Source of the DNA: Candidatus Woesebacteria bacterium
GTDB taxonomy: Bacteria; Patescibacteriota; Microgenomatia; UBA10105; UBA927
NCBI GenBank assembly: GCA_018062625.1
Contig: JAGORV010000001.1
Coordinates: 1 to 33,886 of the forward strand
Direction: 5' to 3'
Length of the DNA stretch: 33,886 bases
Position 1 is the first letter of the stretch, and every line of letters starts with the position of its first letter. This document shows positions 16,673-24,660 of the stretch, in pieces. The position numbers and the translations under genes are program-made. The notes beneath the pieces were generated by a model, which saw only the letters and a list, made by a program, of their open reading frames with translations, was not told the origin of the DNA and made no database searches.

Positions 16673-16864
16673 TTATCGCTTTTTGCGAATTACCATCAAT
16701 TCACCCCTTGTTACCGTTTTTGCGACGCCTTGGACGCCTTTCCAGCCGCAAATGCCGCATCCCAGAAATGGGCGAAGCTTGTTTTTTTTGTGGGTGGGGC
16801 AAAATTTCAAACGTTGATCAGTGATAGAGTTCAAAACTTTCGGATGTGAAGTTTTTGTTGCCAT
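16673..16864 (-). CDS. small basic zinc-ribbon-like protein, unknown
   Basis: A 63-aa, very basic protein. C22-x2-H25 and C36-x2-C39 (FCPTHKKNK, then FLGCGICGWKG) form a likely zinc ribbon of CxxH-x10-CxxC type. The tail RGELMVIRKKR is strongly cationic. Size, charge and zinc knuckle suggest a nucleic-acid or ribosome-associated role, but no family was recognised; it does not match ribosomal protein L28, L33 or L36. AGAGGAG lies 11 nt upstream of the ATG. The frame extends upstream to 17002, but the ribosome site favours 16864. A hairpin follows the stop. Confidence 0.65.
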   Translation of the reverse strand: MATKTSHPKVLNSITDQRLKFCPTHKKNKLRPFLGCGICGWKGVQGVAKTVTRGELMVIRKKR

Positions 16865-17051
16865 GATTCGTGTTACTCCTCTTTCGTCTAATAAAAATTT
16901 GGATACGATAGGGTTGGATATGGGTGTTATTGATTTATATATTTGAATAGATAGATAGTTCTCCTTCTGTTTTTGTGGGTATACAAAAGAACAGAGCGGC
17001 AACTCTGTGCTCGTGAATACACATAACTATTTACTTGTTAACGTGCGACGC

Positions 17052-17231
17052 TTATTCCTTTACCGATTCATTTTCCGTTTGCTTGGATTCCGCGGTATCT
17101 ACAGCGGGTAGCTGAGGAAAAATGATGGTTACTGTTTTTGACTCATCGGTAAGCATGGCGATTTTCCAAGCCACTGGTGCTCGCGCTGATTCTATTGCGT
17201 TCGTTTTTACTGACTGCTCTGTATTTGTCAT
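17052..17231 (-). CDS. 59-aa hypothetical protein behind an attenuator-like leader
   Basis: A 59-aa acidic, soluble protein with no recognised domain. It starts MTNTEQSVKTNAIESARAP, continues with a hydrophobic strand pair around VAWKIAMLTDESKTVTIIFPQ, and ends in a Glu/Ser/Lys-rich tail. There is no good Shine-Dalgarno. Immediately upstream on the same strand are a strong Rho-independent terminator (T-tract 15 nt before the ATG) and, further up, a consensus promoter, so expression probably depends on read-through. A weak hairpin with TCTTTT (17008-16991) lies between its stop and the zinc-ribbon gene. That this frame is real is moderately likely, not certain. Confidence 0.45.
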   Translation of the reverse strand: MTNTEQSVKTNAIESARAPVAWKIAMLTDESKTVTIIFPQLPAVDTAESKQTENESVKE

Positions 17232-17241
17232 ATATTTTTAG

Positions 17242-17379
17242 TCATAAAAAAAACCCGCTTTCTAGCGGGTTCGTGTGAATTTTGTCTTTTGTTTTTCTTT
17301 TACGCAGACACCACACGAACCTCGCCCTTTCGAAGGGTAATGAGATTAAACATGTGGACACAAGGTAAATTTTTCACAG
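17242..17379 (-). ncRNA. attenuator leader or small RNA with intrinsic terminator
   Basis: The predicted transcript starts near 17379 from a consensus promoter and runs about 135 nt to a terminator (stem 17270-17264/17259-17253, eight T). Upstream in the RNA, GGTTCGTGTG (17321-17312) is perfectly complementary to CACACGAACC (17277-17268). The second arm overlaps the first three bases of the terminator stem, so a terminator and an antiterminator are mutually exclusive. A 17-codon frame (17353-17300, MFNLITLRKGEVRVVSA) runs through the antiterminator arm. It could be a ribosome-sensing attenuator of the 59-aa gene or a free sRNA. Confidence 0.5.
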
Positions 17380-17385
17380 AATCCT

Positions 17386-17414
17386 ATTTTAAGCGCTATC
17401 ATCATGCCTGTCAA
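17386..17414 (-). promoter_or_regulatory. consensus sigma-70 promoter reading left
   Basis: TTGACA (17414-17409), a 17-nt spacer and TAAAAT (17391-17386) on the - strand. This is the best-matching promoter in the window and points into the leader of the 59-aa gene, away from aspS. Confidence 0.7.
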
Positions 17415-17486
17415 TCCATAAATCTGGGGGGACTCCTTATTTTTCAACTAGAAAAGCATGCGTGGAAGCTATACAATAAAGAAATT

Positions 17487-19364
17487 ATGCGTACACTCGC
17501 CCTTGAGACCAAGGATAAAATAGGTCAAGAAGTCCTGCTGAAAGGCTGGGTAGATGGGCGGAGAAATCATGGAAAGATCATGTTTTTGGATCTTCGTGAC
17601 AGATCAGGCCTCGTTCAAGTAGTCGGAACCAAGGATTTGGGGGAGGTTAGGCCTGAAGATGTGGTAGAGATTGTTGGAACGGTCAAGCAGCGACCAGAAT
17701 CTATGGTCAACGCAAAAATCCCAACCGGCATGGTAGAGATAGAGGTGACAAAGCTTACCGTTATATCAAAAGCCCATGATTTGCCATTTCCCATAGATAC
17801 GGATGGATATGAAGTGAACGAAGAAATTCGTACCAAGTATCGTTATCTAGACTTGCGCAGGCCTCGTATGGCGAGAAATATACGCATGCGAAGCAAAGTG
17901 GTGAACTTTATTCGAAACTTTTTGAGTAATCGAGATTTTGTAGAGATAGAGACACCAATTTTGACAAAAACTACGCCAGAAGGAGCACGAGATTTTCTCG
18001 TTCCATCTCGTCTTCAACAAGGGAAATTTTATGCACTGCCGCAATCGCCCCAACAATATAAGCAACTGCTGATGGTCGCTGGATTTGAACGATATTTTCA
18101 GATTGCTCGATGTTTTCGAGACGAGGATCCTCGTCGTGATCGAGCATATGGTGAGTTTACTCAGCTTGATATGGAATTGTCGTTTGTCACCCAAGAAGAC
18201 ATTCTCGCTCTTACCGAAGAAATGTTTACAATGGTGGTGAAGTTATTGTTCCCACAGAAACACATCTCTCAGACGCCATGGCCGAGACTCGCTCATGCCG
18301 ACGTTATGAAAAAATATGGGACCGATAAACCAGATCTGCGCAAAGATAAAAACGATCCCAACGAGTTGGCGTTTAGTTGGACTATAGATTTTCCACTCTT
18401 TACCGAGCAGTCGGATAAGGACTTTTTCTTCGGTTCTGGGAAAGCGAAGTTTGCTCCGTCACATCATATGTTTACGGCACCGCACCCAGATGATATTCCA
18501 CTGTTAGATACCGATCCTATGAAAGTGCGTGGACTTCAACATGATTTGGTTTTAAATGGATTTGAAGTCGGTGGTGGAAGTATCCGTATTCATCAGTCAG
18601 AAGTGCAAACAAAGGTGTTTGATTTGATCGGATTTTCCGAAAAACAAAAAGCAGAATTTGCACATATGCTCAACGCTTTTTCGTACGGTGTGCCACCACA
18701 TGGTGGAATTGCGCCAGGAATCGATAGGTTTATGATGACGGTATTGGGCGAACCAAGTGTACGTGAGGTGATGGCGTATCCAACAAGCGCATCTGGGCAA
18801 GTGAGTGTTATGGATGCCCCTAGCGAAGCCACAGACGCGCAGCTTGCAGAGCTTGGTATTTCGGTTAAGTCAGCGCTTGTGGGAACTGGTGGAGGAGAGG
18901 CAGTGTATAAAAAAATTGTAGAAGAAATCACCGCAACCAATGCTGAGTTTGAGCCGTATGAACACGTGGCGGTAAAGACGTCAGAGGAAGCAGCGAAGAT
19001 TAGAAATACTCCACTTCGAGAGGGTGCAAAAGCATTACTCTTATACGCGGATGAAAAACCTATTATGGTCGTAATTTCGGGCGATAGGAAGCTAGATATG
19101 AAAGCGTTTAAAGTGATTTATAGTGTCCGCGATCTACGCATGGCAACACCCGTTCAAGTTGAGCAAGTGACAGGGGTTACGATTGGAGCAGTTCCACCGT
19201 TTGGTCATATATTTGGTATTCCTTTGTATATGGACAAGGCTGTAAGTGCCAATTCTCATGTATCGTTCAATGCGGGGCTACATACGCGTTCTATTCGTAT
19301 GGCAGAGCCTGCGTACGAACGAGTAGCGAAACCTATCGTAGGTGAATTTTCCAAAAATGGCTAA
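17487..19364 (+). CDS. aspS: aspartyl-tRNA synthetase
   Basis: A 625-aa bacterial-type class II synthetase. The N-terminal OB fold begins MRTLALETKDKIGQEVLLKGWV with RDRSGLVQVV. Motif 1 (FLSNRDFVEIETPILTKTTPEGARDFLVP), motif 2 (FQIARCFRDEDPRRDRAYGEFTQLDMELSF) and motif 3 (PHGGIAPGIDRFMMTVLG) follow, with the bacterial GAD insertion between motifs 2 and 3. It charges tRNA-Asp; whether it also mischarges tRNA-Asn is not visible here. The frame is open from 17289, but those 66 codons resemble no family N-terminus. A TACAAT box at 17472-17477 lies just upstream of 17487. It overlaps the next gene by 8 bp. Confidence 0.96.
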   Translation: MRTLALETKDKIGQEVLLKGWVDGRRNHGKIMFLDLRDRSGLVQVVGTKDLGEVRPEDVVEIVGTVKQRPESMVNAKIPTGMVEIEVTKLTVISKAHDLPFPIDTDGYEVNEEIRTKYRYLDLRRPRMARNIRMRSKVVNFIRNFLSNRDFVEIETPILTKTTPEGARDFLVPSRLQQGKFYALPQSPQQYKQLLMVAGFERYFQIARCFRDEDPRRDRAYGEFTQLDMELSFVTQEDILALTEEMFTMVVKLLFPQKHISQTPWPRLAHADVMKKYGTDKPDLRKDKNDPNELAFSWTIDFPLFTEQSDKDFFFGSGKAKFAPSHHMFTAPHPDDIPLLDTDPMKVRGLQHDLVLNGFEVGGGSIRIHQSEVQTKVFDLIGFSEKQKAEFAHMLNAFSYGVPPHGGIAPGIDRFMMTVLGEPSVREVMAYPTSASGQVSVMDAPSEATDAQLAELGISVKSALVGTGGGEAVYKKIVEEITATNAEFEPYEHVAVKTSEEAAKIRNTPLREGAKALLLYADEKPIMVVISGDRKLDMKAFKVIYSVRDLRMATPVQVEQVTGVTIGAVPPFGHIFGIPLYMDKAVSANSHVSFNAGLHTRSIRMAEPAYERVAKPIVGEFSKNG

Positions 19365-20328
19365 ACGATTTATCGAAAAACTTCAGGCGCATTGGACACT
19401 TCGACAATGGGATAAAATTTTATTTTTATTTCTATTGGCTATGTTTGTTTTGGGAATCCCCGGACAAAATATATATACGTCGATAAAGTCGGGTGTTCAA
19501 CCAAATATGCGATCGATTCCATTTGTCCTTCCTACACCCGCGCCATTTCCTATAAATACAACAGGAATTTATCTCGGCCCAGAAATTACTGCGCAAGGGG
19601 TAGTGGTGCTTGATTTGGATTCAAATGTGACCATGTATAAAAGAAACGAATTAGAATTACTCGCACCCGCATCCACCACAAAAATTTTGACAGCACTTGT
19701 CGCGCTGGATCATTATCAGTTAGATGATGTGGTGACCGTTGCAACAGCTGCAAATGACGGGCAAGTCATGGGACTGGTCCCTGGAGAGCGCATTACTGTA
19801 GAAAATCTGTTGTATGGAGCACTTATCCATTCGGGAAATGATGCAGCTTGGGCATTAGGTGAGCATTATAAGGGCGGTATGGACGCGTTTGTTGCGGAAA
19901 TGAACACAAAAGCGAAACTTATTCATCTGGATAATAGCCATTTCACCAATCCTGTAGGGTACGATGATCCAAATCACAAAATGACACCAACTGATTTGGC
20001 TAGGCTTGCAGCATATGCGTTGACCAATAAAACTATTGCGAAGATCGTTGCCATTCCACAGATTACTATCTCAGATGTTACTCATACATATTTTCATTCT
20101 CTCACAAATGTAAATCAGCTCTTGGGAAAAATTCCAGGTGTAGGAGGGATCAAAACGGGTTGGACAGAAGAAGCAGGTGAAAATCTCGTCACACTCATTG
20201 AGCGAGATGGTCATAAGGTGATTATAGTGGTGCTCAAAAGCGCTAATAGATTTGGAGAGACTGCGGCTATCATAAATTGGATATTCTCCTCCTATCAGTG
20301 GAAAGTATTTGAACCTCCTCAGAAGTAA
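19357..20328 (+). CDS. D-alanyl-D-alanine carboxypeptidase (peptidase S11)
   Basis: A 323-aa exported penicillin-binding protein. After a basic N-terminus, a TM or signal segment spans about residues 20-34 (ILFLFLLAMFVLGIPG). The three active-site motifs are intact: S106-x-x-K109 (APASTTKI), S159-G-N (IHSGNDAAWAL) and K266-T-G (GIKTGWTEEAG). It removes the terminal D-Ala from peptidoglycan pentapeptides outside the membrane, so this cell makes or remodels murein. The start at 19357 overlaps the aspS end by 8 bp. It lacks the longer C-terminal PBP5_C membrane-anchoring region of DacA, and the N-terminal segment probably anchors it. Confidence 0.9.
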   Translation: MAKRFIEKLQAHWTLRQWDKILFLFLLAMFVLGIPGQNIYTSIKSGVQPNMRSIPFVLPTPAPFPINTTGIYLGPEITAQGVVVLDLDSNVTMYKRNELELLAPASTTKILTALVALDHYQLDDVVTVATAANDGQVMGLVPGERITVENLLYGALIHSGNDAAWALGEHYKGGMDAFVAEMNTKAKLIHLDNSHFTNPVGYDDPNHKMTPTDLARLAAYALTNKTIAKIVAIPQITISDVTHTYFHSLTNVNQLLGKIPGVGGIKTGWTEEAGENLVTLIERDGHKVIIVVLKSANRFGETAAIINWIFSSYQWKVFEPPQK

Positions 20329-20330
20329 AG

Positions 20331-21389
20331 TTATTCTGTCCAGTCTGGTGAAACCGCTGGGACAAACGCCTGAAATCCATCATCTCCTTCAAATACGAAT
20401 ACTGGTTGGAGATACGTTTGTGGCTCAAGCGAGTCATAGTATGCCAAATACACACTACGAACGGTGATGACTTGTGTATTGGGGTACTTGAGCACATATC
20501 CGCCACCACTTTGAAGTTCTTGCCATGCCAGACTGCTTGATTTGAGTGGATAGGTTGCGTTTGTTTGATAGTCGATAGGCCAGTATGTGTAGTTAAACTG
20601 CAATATGCGTTTTTTGGTATTTTTGGATCCTGACAATATGATAGAGATTGGGCCCTCGGTGGCGTTAGTAGAAGTGAGAATGGTGTCCGCTATTTTTGGC
20701 CGAAAAAAATCTATTCGTACCGCATCTGCTTGTGACTGGCTTGCTACAGGAGTTAGTTTACCTTCAGCGACGTTATAGTAGCCTACTTTTACATTTCCAC
20801 CGGTAAAATCCGTGGGAAATAGTGCATATGTTTGAAGTAAGTTTCTGGCTTCTGCTTGTGCTGCTGGTGCTTGTGGTACATTGCGTTCCAAAAATAATCC
20901 AGCGTCTTGCTCAAAACTGTATCGCAAGATGAAGTTGGTAGATACTATGTCATACCAGAGATGTCTCAAGGGGGCGGTAGCATCATCAAAACGATAGACA
21001 TTTTTATTGCTTGGTTCAGGGATTGGCGTGGTTACAAATCCAAGCCTTTTGGCAAAATTTTGAGCTGTAGAAAGGGCTAGAAGATTAGAACCAGTTTTTG
21101 GCATGAAGTAAACATTAGCAGATTCTGACGCACGAGGGACTGATCCTTCGATAGTTTCTAATTGGTAGATCAACTGTCCTGATGGAGATGCCACTTGAGC
21201 AGGGAAATGAATTGCTGGAAGTTTTCCAAATGCATGGTTTGCCGCTTGGGGCTTTGGCGGGAATACAGCCAAGTATGCTGTGGAAAAAATTCCCCATGCA
21301 AAACGCAAGACAACATACCCGATTACGATAAATATCGACCAGTTTACAGTACGCCTTGTATAATATGCGGTTTCTGTCAGTGATGCCAT
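20331..21389 (-). CDS. membrane-anchored extracytoplasmic protein, unknown
   Basis: A 352-aa protein with one N-terminal TM segment (about residues 16-38, NWSIFIVIGYVVLRFAWGIF) followed by VFPPKPQAANHAFGKLP and a long exported domain rich in beta-strand-like sequence. The C-terminal part (VRSVYLAYYDSLEPQTYLQPVFVFEGDDGFQAFVPAV) looks like a PepSY/YycI-type repeat end but is not diagnostic. No catalytic motif was seen. The start at 21389 is chosen because the promoter TTGATT-17-TATACT ends 15 nt upstream. It faces gltX across interlocked promoters and converges with the carboxypeptidase with 2 bp between stops. Confidence 0.75.
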   Translation of the reverse strand: MASLTETAYYTRRTVNWSIFIVIGYVVLRFAWGIFSTAYLAVFPPKPQAANHAFGKLPAIHFPAQVASPSGQLIYQLETIEGSVPRASESANVYFMPKTGSNLLALSTAQNFAKRLGFVTTPIPEPSNKNVYRFDDATAPLRHLWYDIVSTNFILRYSFEQDAGLFLERNVPQAPAAQAEARNLLQTYALFPTDFTGGNVKVGYYNVAEGKLTPVASQSQADAVRIDFFRPKIADTILTSTNATEGPISIILSGSKNTKKRILQFNYTYWPIDYQTNATYPLKSSSLAWQELQSGGGYVLKYPNTQVITVRSVYLAYYDSLEPQTYLQPVFVFEGDDGFQAFVPAVSPDWTE

Positions 21390-21401
21390 AATGTGCCTAC
21401 A

Positions 21402-21433
21402 TTGAGTATATGGATAAAGGCTGATAGAATCAA
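21402..21433. promoter_or_regulatory. interlocked divergent promoters (gltX and the unknown membrane protein)
   Basis: On +: TTGAGT (21402-21407), 17 nt, TAGAAT (21425-21430) with TG one base upstream. On -: TTGATT (21433-21428), 17 nt, TATACT (21410-21405). Each -10 overlaps the -35 of the other. The gltX ATG lies only 7 nt after its -10. Confidence 0.75.
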
Positions 21434-21437
21434 TCGT

Positions 21438-22829
21438 ATGAACGTGCGTACGCGTATAGCTCCATCTCCCACAGGATTTCCTCATATAGGCACTATTTAT
21501 CAGGTGCTTGTCGACTTTGCTTATGCTAGGAAATTTAATGGAAAGTTTGTCATGCGACTAGAAGATACAGATCGAGCACGATTTATCGAGAATGCAGAAG
21601 AAGTCATCTATAGTGCATTGTCTTGGTTTGGATTAACTCCCGATGAAGATCCTAAGCGCGGTGGACCATTTGCGCCGTACAGACAGTCAGAACGATTAGA
21701 TATATACAAAAAATATGCAGATCAACTACTTAGCGCAGGGCATGCGTATTATTGTTTTTGTACAAAAGAGCGGTTAGAACAAATGCGAAAAGATCAGGAG
21801 GCCAAACACGAGCCGCCTATGTACGACAAGATGTGTATGCATCTTACAAAATCTGAAGTGGAGGAAAAATTATCACGAGCAGAAGCGCACGTGGTTCGTA
21901 TGAAAATACCAGAGCACGAAAAAATTATTGTGCCTGATGTAATCTGTGGAAATATTGAATTTGAAAGTGATGTTATAGATCATCAAGTGATCATAAAGTC
22001 CGATGGGTATCCTACATATCATTTTGCTGTAGTCGTCGACGACCATCTTATGGAGATAACCCATATCTTTCGCGGTAAAGAATGGATTCCTTCGACTCCT
22101 AAACATGTGTTACTGTACCAGTATTTTGGATGGACAATGCCTATACACGGGCATCTTCCGCTTATATTAAATGAAGATGGAAAAGGAAAGCTATCCAAGC
22201 GTCATGGGCATGCTTCTGTGGATTATTATCGTAAGCTTGGGTATTTGCCGGAGGCTGTGCTTAATTATCTCTCTAATATTGTCTGGAATCATCCCGAGGG
22301 AAAAGAGATATACAAGCTCGAAGAATTTATACAAAATTTTGATATCACACAGATCACTTCTCAGGCGCCACGATTTGATTTAAAAAAACTTGATTGGGTA
22401 AATAGTACATACATTCGAAATATGACTGATAGCGAACGGGTTAAACGCCTTATTGAATTTGATTCTAAAATCGCAGCTCTGGATCAGACACTATTGATCA
22501 CTGTGATGCCACTTATAAAAGAGCGCATGAGAACGTTGAGTGATTTTTGGCCACTCGCTGGATTTTTCTTTGCAAGACCCACCGAGTATGAGCAGTTGTT
22601 TGTATCTGAGCAGATAGCAGTACTAAAATCTGCGCTCGCAGAATGCGAATGGACACACAAAGCCATGGAAGAAGCTATTCGTATATCTTCAGAAAAAGCA
22701 GGCATGAAAGCACGCGATGTGTTTATGGAGCTTCGTATGGCAGTAACAGGGAAAACCATAGGGCCACCCTTGCTTGAATCGCTAGAGATTTTAGGAAAAG
22801 AAGAGACACTATCTCGATTAGAGATGTAA
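21438..22829 (+). CDS. gltX: glutamyl-tRNA synthetase
   Basis: A 463-aa class I synthetase. The HIGH-type motif is APSPTGFPHIGT (residues 8-19) and the KMSKS-type motif is GKLSKRHG (about residue 250). Between them stand RLEDTDRARF, YRQSERLDIYKKYADQLL, FCFTKERLE-like CFCTKERLEQMRKDQ and GYPTYHFAVVVDDHLMEITHIFRGKEWI. It charges tRNA-Glu; with no GlnRS in view it may also charge tRNA-Gln, which is a guess. The ATG at 21438 is supported by the family N-terminus and by a promoter whose -10 is 7 nt upstream, implying a leaderless mRNA. It converges on era with 4 bp between stops. Confidence 0.96.
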   Translation: MNVRTRIAPSPTGFPHIGTIYQVLVDFAYARKFNGKFVMRLEDTDRARFIENAEEVIYSALSWFGLTPDEDPKRGGPFAPYRQSERLDIYKKYADQLLSAGHAYYCFCTKERLEQMRKDQEAKHEPPMYDKMCMHLTKSEVEEKLSRAEAHVVRMKIPEHEKIIVPDVICGNIEFESDVIDHQVIIKSDGYPTYHFAVVVDDHLMEITHIFRGKEWIPSTPKHVLLYQYFGWTMPIHGHLPLILNEDGKGKLSKRHGHASVDYYRKLGYLPEAVLNYLSNIVWNHPEGKEIYKLEEFIQNFDITQITSQAPRFDLKKLDWVNSTYIRNMTDSERVKRLIEFDSKIAALDQTLLITVMPLIKERMRTLSDFWPLAGFFFARPTEYEQLFVSEQIAVLKSALAECEWTHKAMEEAIRISSEKAGMKARDVFMELRMAVTGKTIGPPLLESLEILGKEETLSRLEM

Positions 22830-22833
22830 AAAT

Positions 22834-23694
22834 TTACACATGATCCATCCAGTGTGGATCCGTTTCGACCGTGAGGTCTAAAAATACTTTTTTCCCAGAA
22901 GCTACTTCTAATTCTTTTCTGGCTGTTGCTCCTATTTCTTTGATCATGCGAGCATCTTTGCCTATGATCATACCTTTGTATCGATCTGCCGCTGTAAGTA
23001 TGCGTGCTTTGATATAGAGGATTCCATTGGCACGTTCATCAAGTTCATCAACGACTGCGGTTATGGCATATGGAACTTCTTTACGAAGTTCCAAAAATGC
23101 TTTCTCTCGAATAATTTCTGCGACAAATGTTTTGCTGTCGATGTTTATTCCTGGTTGTGACATGACAGTACGATCTACCATAGGTGTCCCTTCTGGTAGT
23201 AGTTCAAAAATTGCATTCAACAGTAGGGGGATGTGCTTACCTTCTTTGGCTGAGAGCGAGACAACGTGATCAAATTCCGCTTCCATAAACTTATATTGGA
23301 CTATAAACGTAGGCTCTTTTACATCTACTTTATTTATTACCAATATTTTAGGGACTTTGACTTTGCGTACTATTCCAAGAGCTCTGTTTTCTTCCTCTGC
23401 CCGTTCTCTGGTATGGTCGACGATGTAGGCGATCACATCGACCCCCTGTTCCACCGCTGCTTCTGTACGAGCATTTATTCGACCAGAAATCTGATCTTTG
23501 ATTTTCGCAAATACCCCTGGAGTGTCCACAAACACTATTTGGCCTCGTTCGTCCTCAAAAACTGCCTGTATAGGAAATCTCGTCGTTTGTGGCTTAGGAG
23601 ATGTGATGGCCACTTTGTGGCCCAAGATGTTATTCAAAAGCGTTGATTTGCCTGCGTTTGGTCTACCGATAAGCGCTACGATACCTGCCTTCAT
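22834..23694 (-). CDS. era: GTPase Era
   Basis: A 286-aa protein with G1 GRPNAGKS (residues 10-17), the switch region ITSPKPQTTRFPIQAVF, G3 VDTPGVF, and G4 NKVD. The C-terminal KH domain follows (REKAFLELRKEVPYAITAVVDE, ARILTAADRYKGMIIGKDARMIKEIGATARKELE). Era binds the 3' end of 16S rRNA and assists 30S assembly. The length is normal. TACAAT (23706-23701) lies 6 nt before the ATG, so the transcript is probably leaderless. The promoter overlaps that of the divergent sigma factor gene. Confidence 0.95.
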   Translation of the reverse strand: MKAGIVALIGRPNAGKSTLLNNILGHKVAITSPKPQTTRFPIQAVFEDERGQIVFVDTPGVFAKIKDQISGRINARTEAAVEQGVDVIAYIVDHTRERAEEENRALGIVRKVKVPKILVINKVDVKEPTFIVQYKFMEAEFDHVVSLSAKEGKHIPLLLNAIFELLPEGTPMVDRTVMSQPGINIDSKTFVAEIIREKAFLELRKEVPYAITAVVDELDERANGILYIKARILTAADRYKGMIIGKDARMIKEIGATARKELEVASGKKVFLDLTVETDPHWMDHV

Positions 23695-23700
23695 GCTTGT

Positions 23701-23713
23701 ATTGTACTATAAT
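23701..23713. promoter_or_regulatory. abutting divergent -10 boxes of era and the sigma factor
   Basis: ATTGTACTATAAT contains TACAAT on - (23706-23701, 6 nt before the era ATG) and TATAAT on + (23708-23713, 11 nt before the sigma-factor ATG). Good -35 boxes were not found for either at 16-18 nt. Confidence 0.55.
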
Positions 23714-23724
23714 CAGAGCACTCT

Positions 23725-24264
23725 ATGCTCAAATACTCAGATGAGGAGTTGGTTAGGCTTGTTCAAGATGGCGAGGTATTTGCCTTTGAACAGTTGGTGA
23801 AACGATATCAACAGAAGCTTCTCGGATTTGTATATCACATGATTCGTGACGTGCATGCAGCTGACGATATTGTCCAAGAAGCGTTTATAAATCTGTATAA
23901 AACTATAGATCGTGTAGATTCCAGTAAAAAATTTTCTGCATACGTATTTTCTATAGCCAGAAATACAACAATTTCGCATATACGTAAGAACAAAAAAGAT
24001 ATACCTCTCGATGATATACTCGCTTCAAATGAAGAAGAATCACTATATGCGCAAATTGTACAAGCAGAGCAGGCACATACAATAGAAGGAGCGTTGGCCA
24101 AAATTCCTGTACACTATCAGAAGGTGATTAGACTATATTATTTCGAGGATTTATCTTATGAAGAAGTAAGCAAGAAGCTCGCGTTACCCGTAAATACTAT
24201 TCGTACACATTTAAGACGGGGGAAAGAATTATTGCGAAAGTTATTATCATATGAAAAAAATTGA
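23725..24264 (+). CDS. ECF-type RNA polymerase sigma factor
   Basis: A 179-aa sigma-70-family protein with only regions 2 and 4. Region 2 shows FAFEQLVKRYQQKLLGFVYHMI, DADDIVQEAF-like AADDIVQEAFINLYKTID, and KFSAYVFSIARNTTISHIRK. Region 4 shows IPVHYQKVIRLYYFEDLSYEEVSKKLALPVNTIRTHLRRGKELL. It would direct polymerase to a special promoter set. The next gene starts inside its last codons (14-bp overlap) and encodes a two-TM protein, the usual arrangement for a sigma/anti-sigma pair. Two exported proteins follow and are its likely targets or partners. Confidence 0.92.
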   Translation: MLKYSDEELVRLVQDGEVFAFEQLVKRYQQKLLGFVYHMIRDVHAADDIVQEAFINLYKTIDRVDSSKKFSAYVFSIARNTTISHIRKNKKDIPLDDILASNEEESLYAQIVQAEQAHTIEGALAKIPVHYQKVIRLYYFEDLSYEEVSKKLALPVNTIRTHLRRGKELLRKLLSYEKN

Positions 24265-24649
24265 TGTAACCACTAGTGTTATGAAACAGGTAACGAGGTT
24301 TGAAAAATCGCGATCTTCCTCATGGCTTCGCGGGTTTTATGCAGGAGTTGGGGTTATGGCGATCCTTGTCTGTGTATTTTTTTGGATTAGCATGCAAAAA
24401 ATCTCTGATTTGCAGGGATGGGATTTGCTTACCATATTTTCTCAAGATAGAGAAATCATACGGGACTATTGGCAAGATACCGTCATGACTTTTGTAGAAG
24501 AGTTGCCGATAGAATCGCTGATGGCAGCGATTGGGATATTAGGGGTTTTATGTCTGATTATATTTATTACGCGAAAGCGCAGAAAAGTATATGAATACCG
24601 TATGCGTGAACTTGCAAAACATGGTGATATACGTAAGAATAGCAAGTGA
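24251..24649 (+). CDS. two-TM protein, candidate anti-sigma partner
   Basis: A 132-aa protein. The N-terminal cytoplasmic region is about 28 residues (VMKQVTRFEKSRSSSWLRGF). TM1 spans about 29-46 (YAGVGVMAILVCVFFWIS), followed by an extracytoplasmic loop (DREIIRDYWQDTVMTFVEELP). TM2 spans about 90-107 (MAAIGILGVLCLIIFIT), and a basic cytoplasmic tail follows. There is no zinc-type anti-sigma motif (H-x3-C-x2-C), and no RskA/RseA domain was recognised. The role is inferred only from the 14-bp overlap with the sigma factor gene and the topology. Confidence 0.6.
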   Translation: MKKIDVTTSVMKQVTRFEKSRSSSWLRGFYAGVGVMAILVCVFFWISMQKISDLQGWDLLTIFSQDREIIRDYWQDTVMTFVEELPIESLMAAIGILGVLCLIIFITRKRRKVYEYRMRELAKHGDIRKNSK

Positions 24650-24660
24650 AAGGAGTCGTT

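Noticed and set aside
16673-16864. Ribosomal protein L28 as identity of the small basic gene
   Set aside because: L28 motifs are absent; the CxxH/CxxC arrangement and order do not fit.
17289-17486. 66-codon N-terminal extension of aspS
   Set aside because: It is not AspRS-like; it overlaps the leftward promoter and leader, and the OB-fold start is at 17487.
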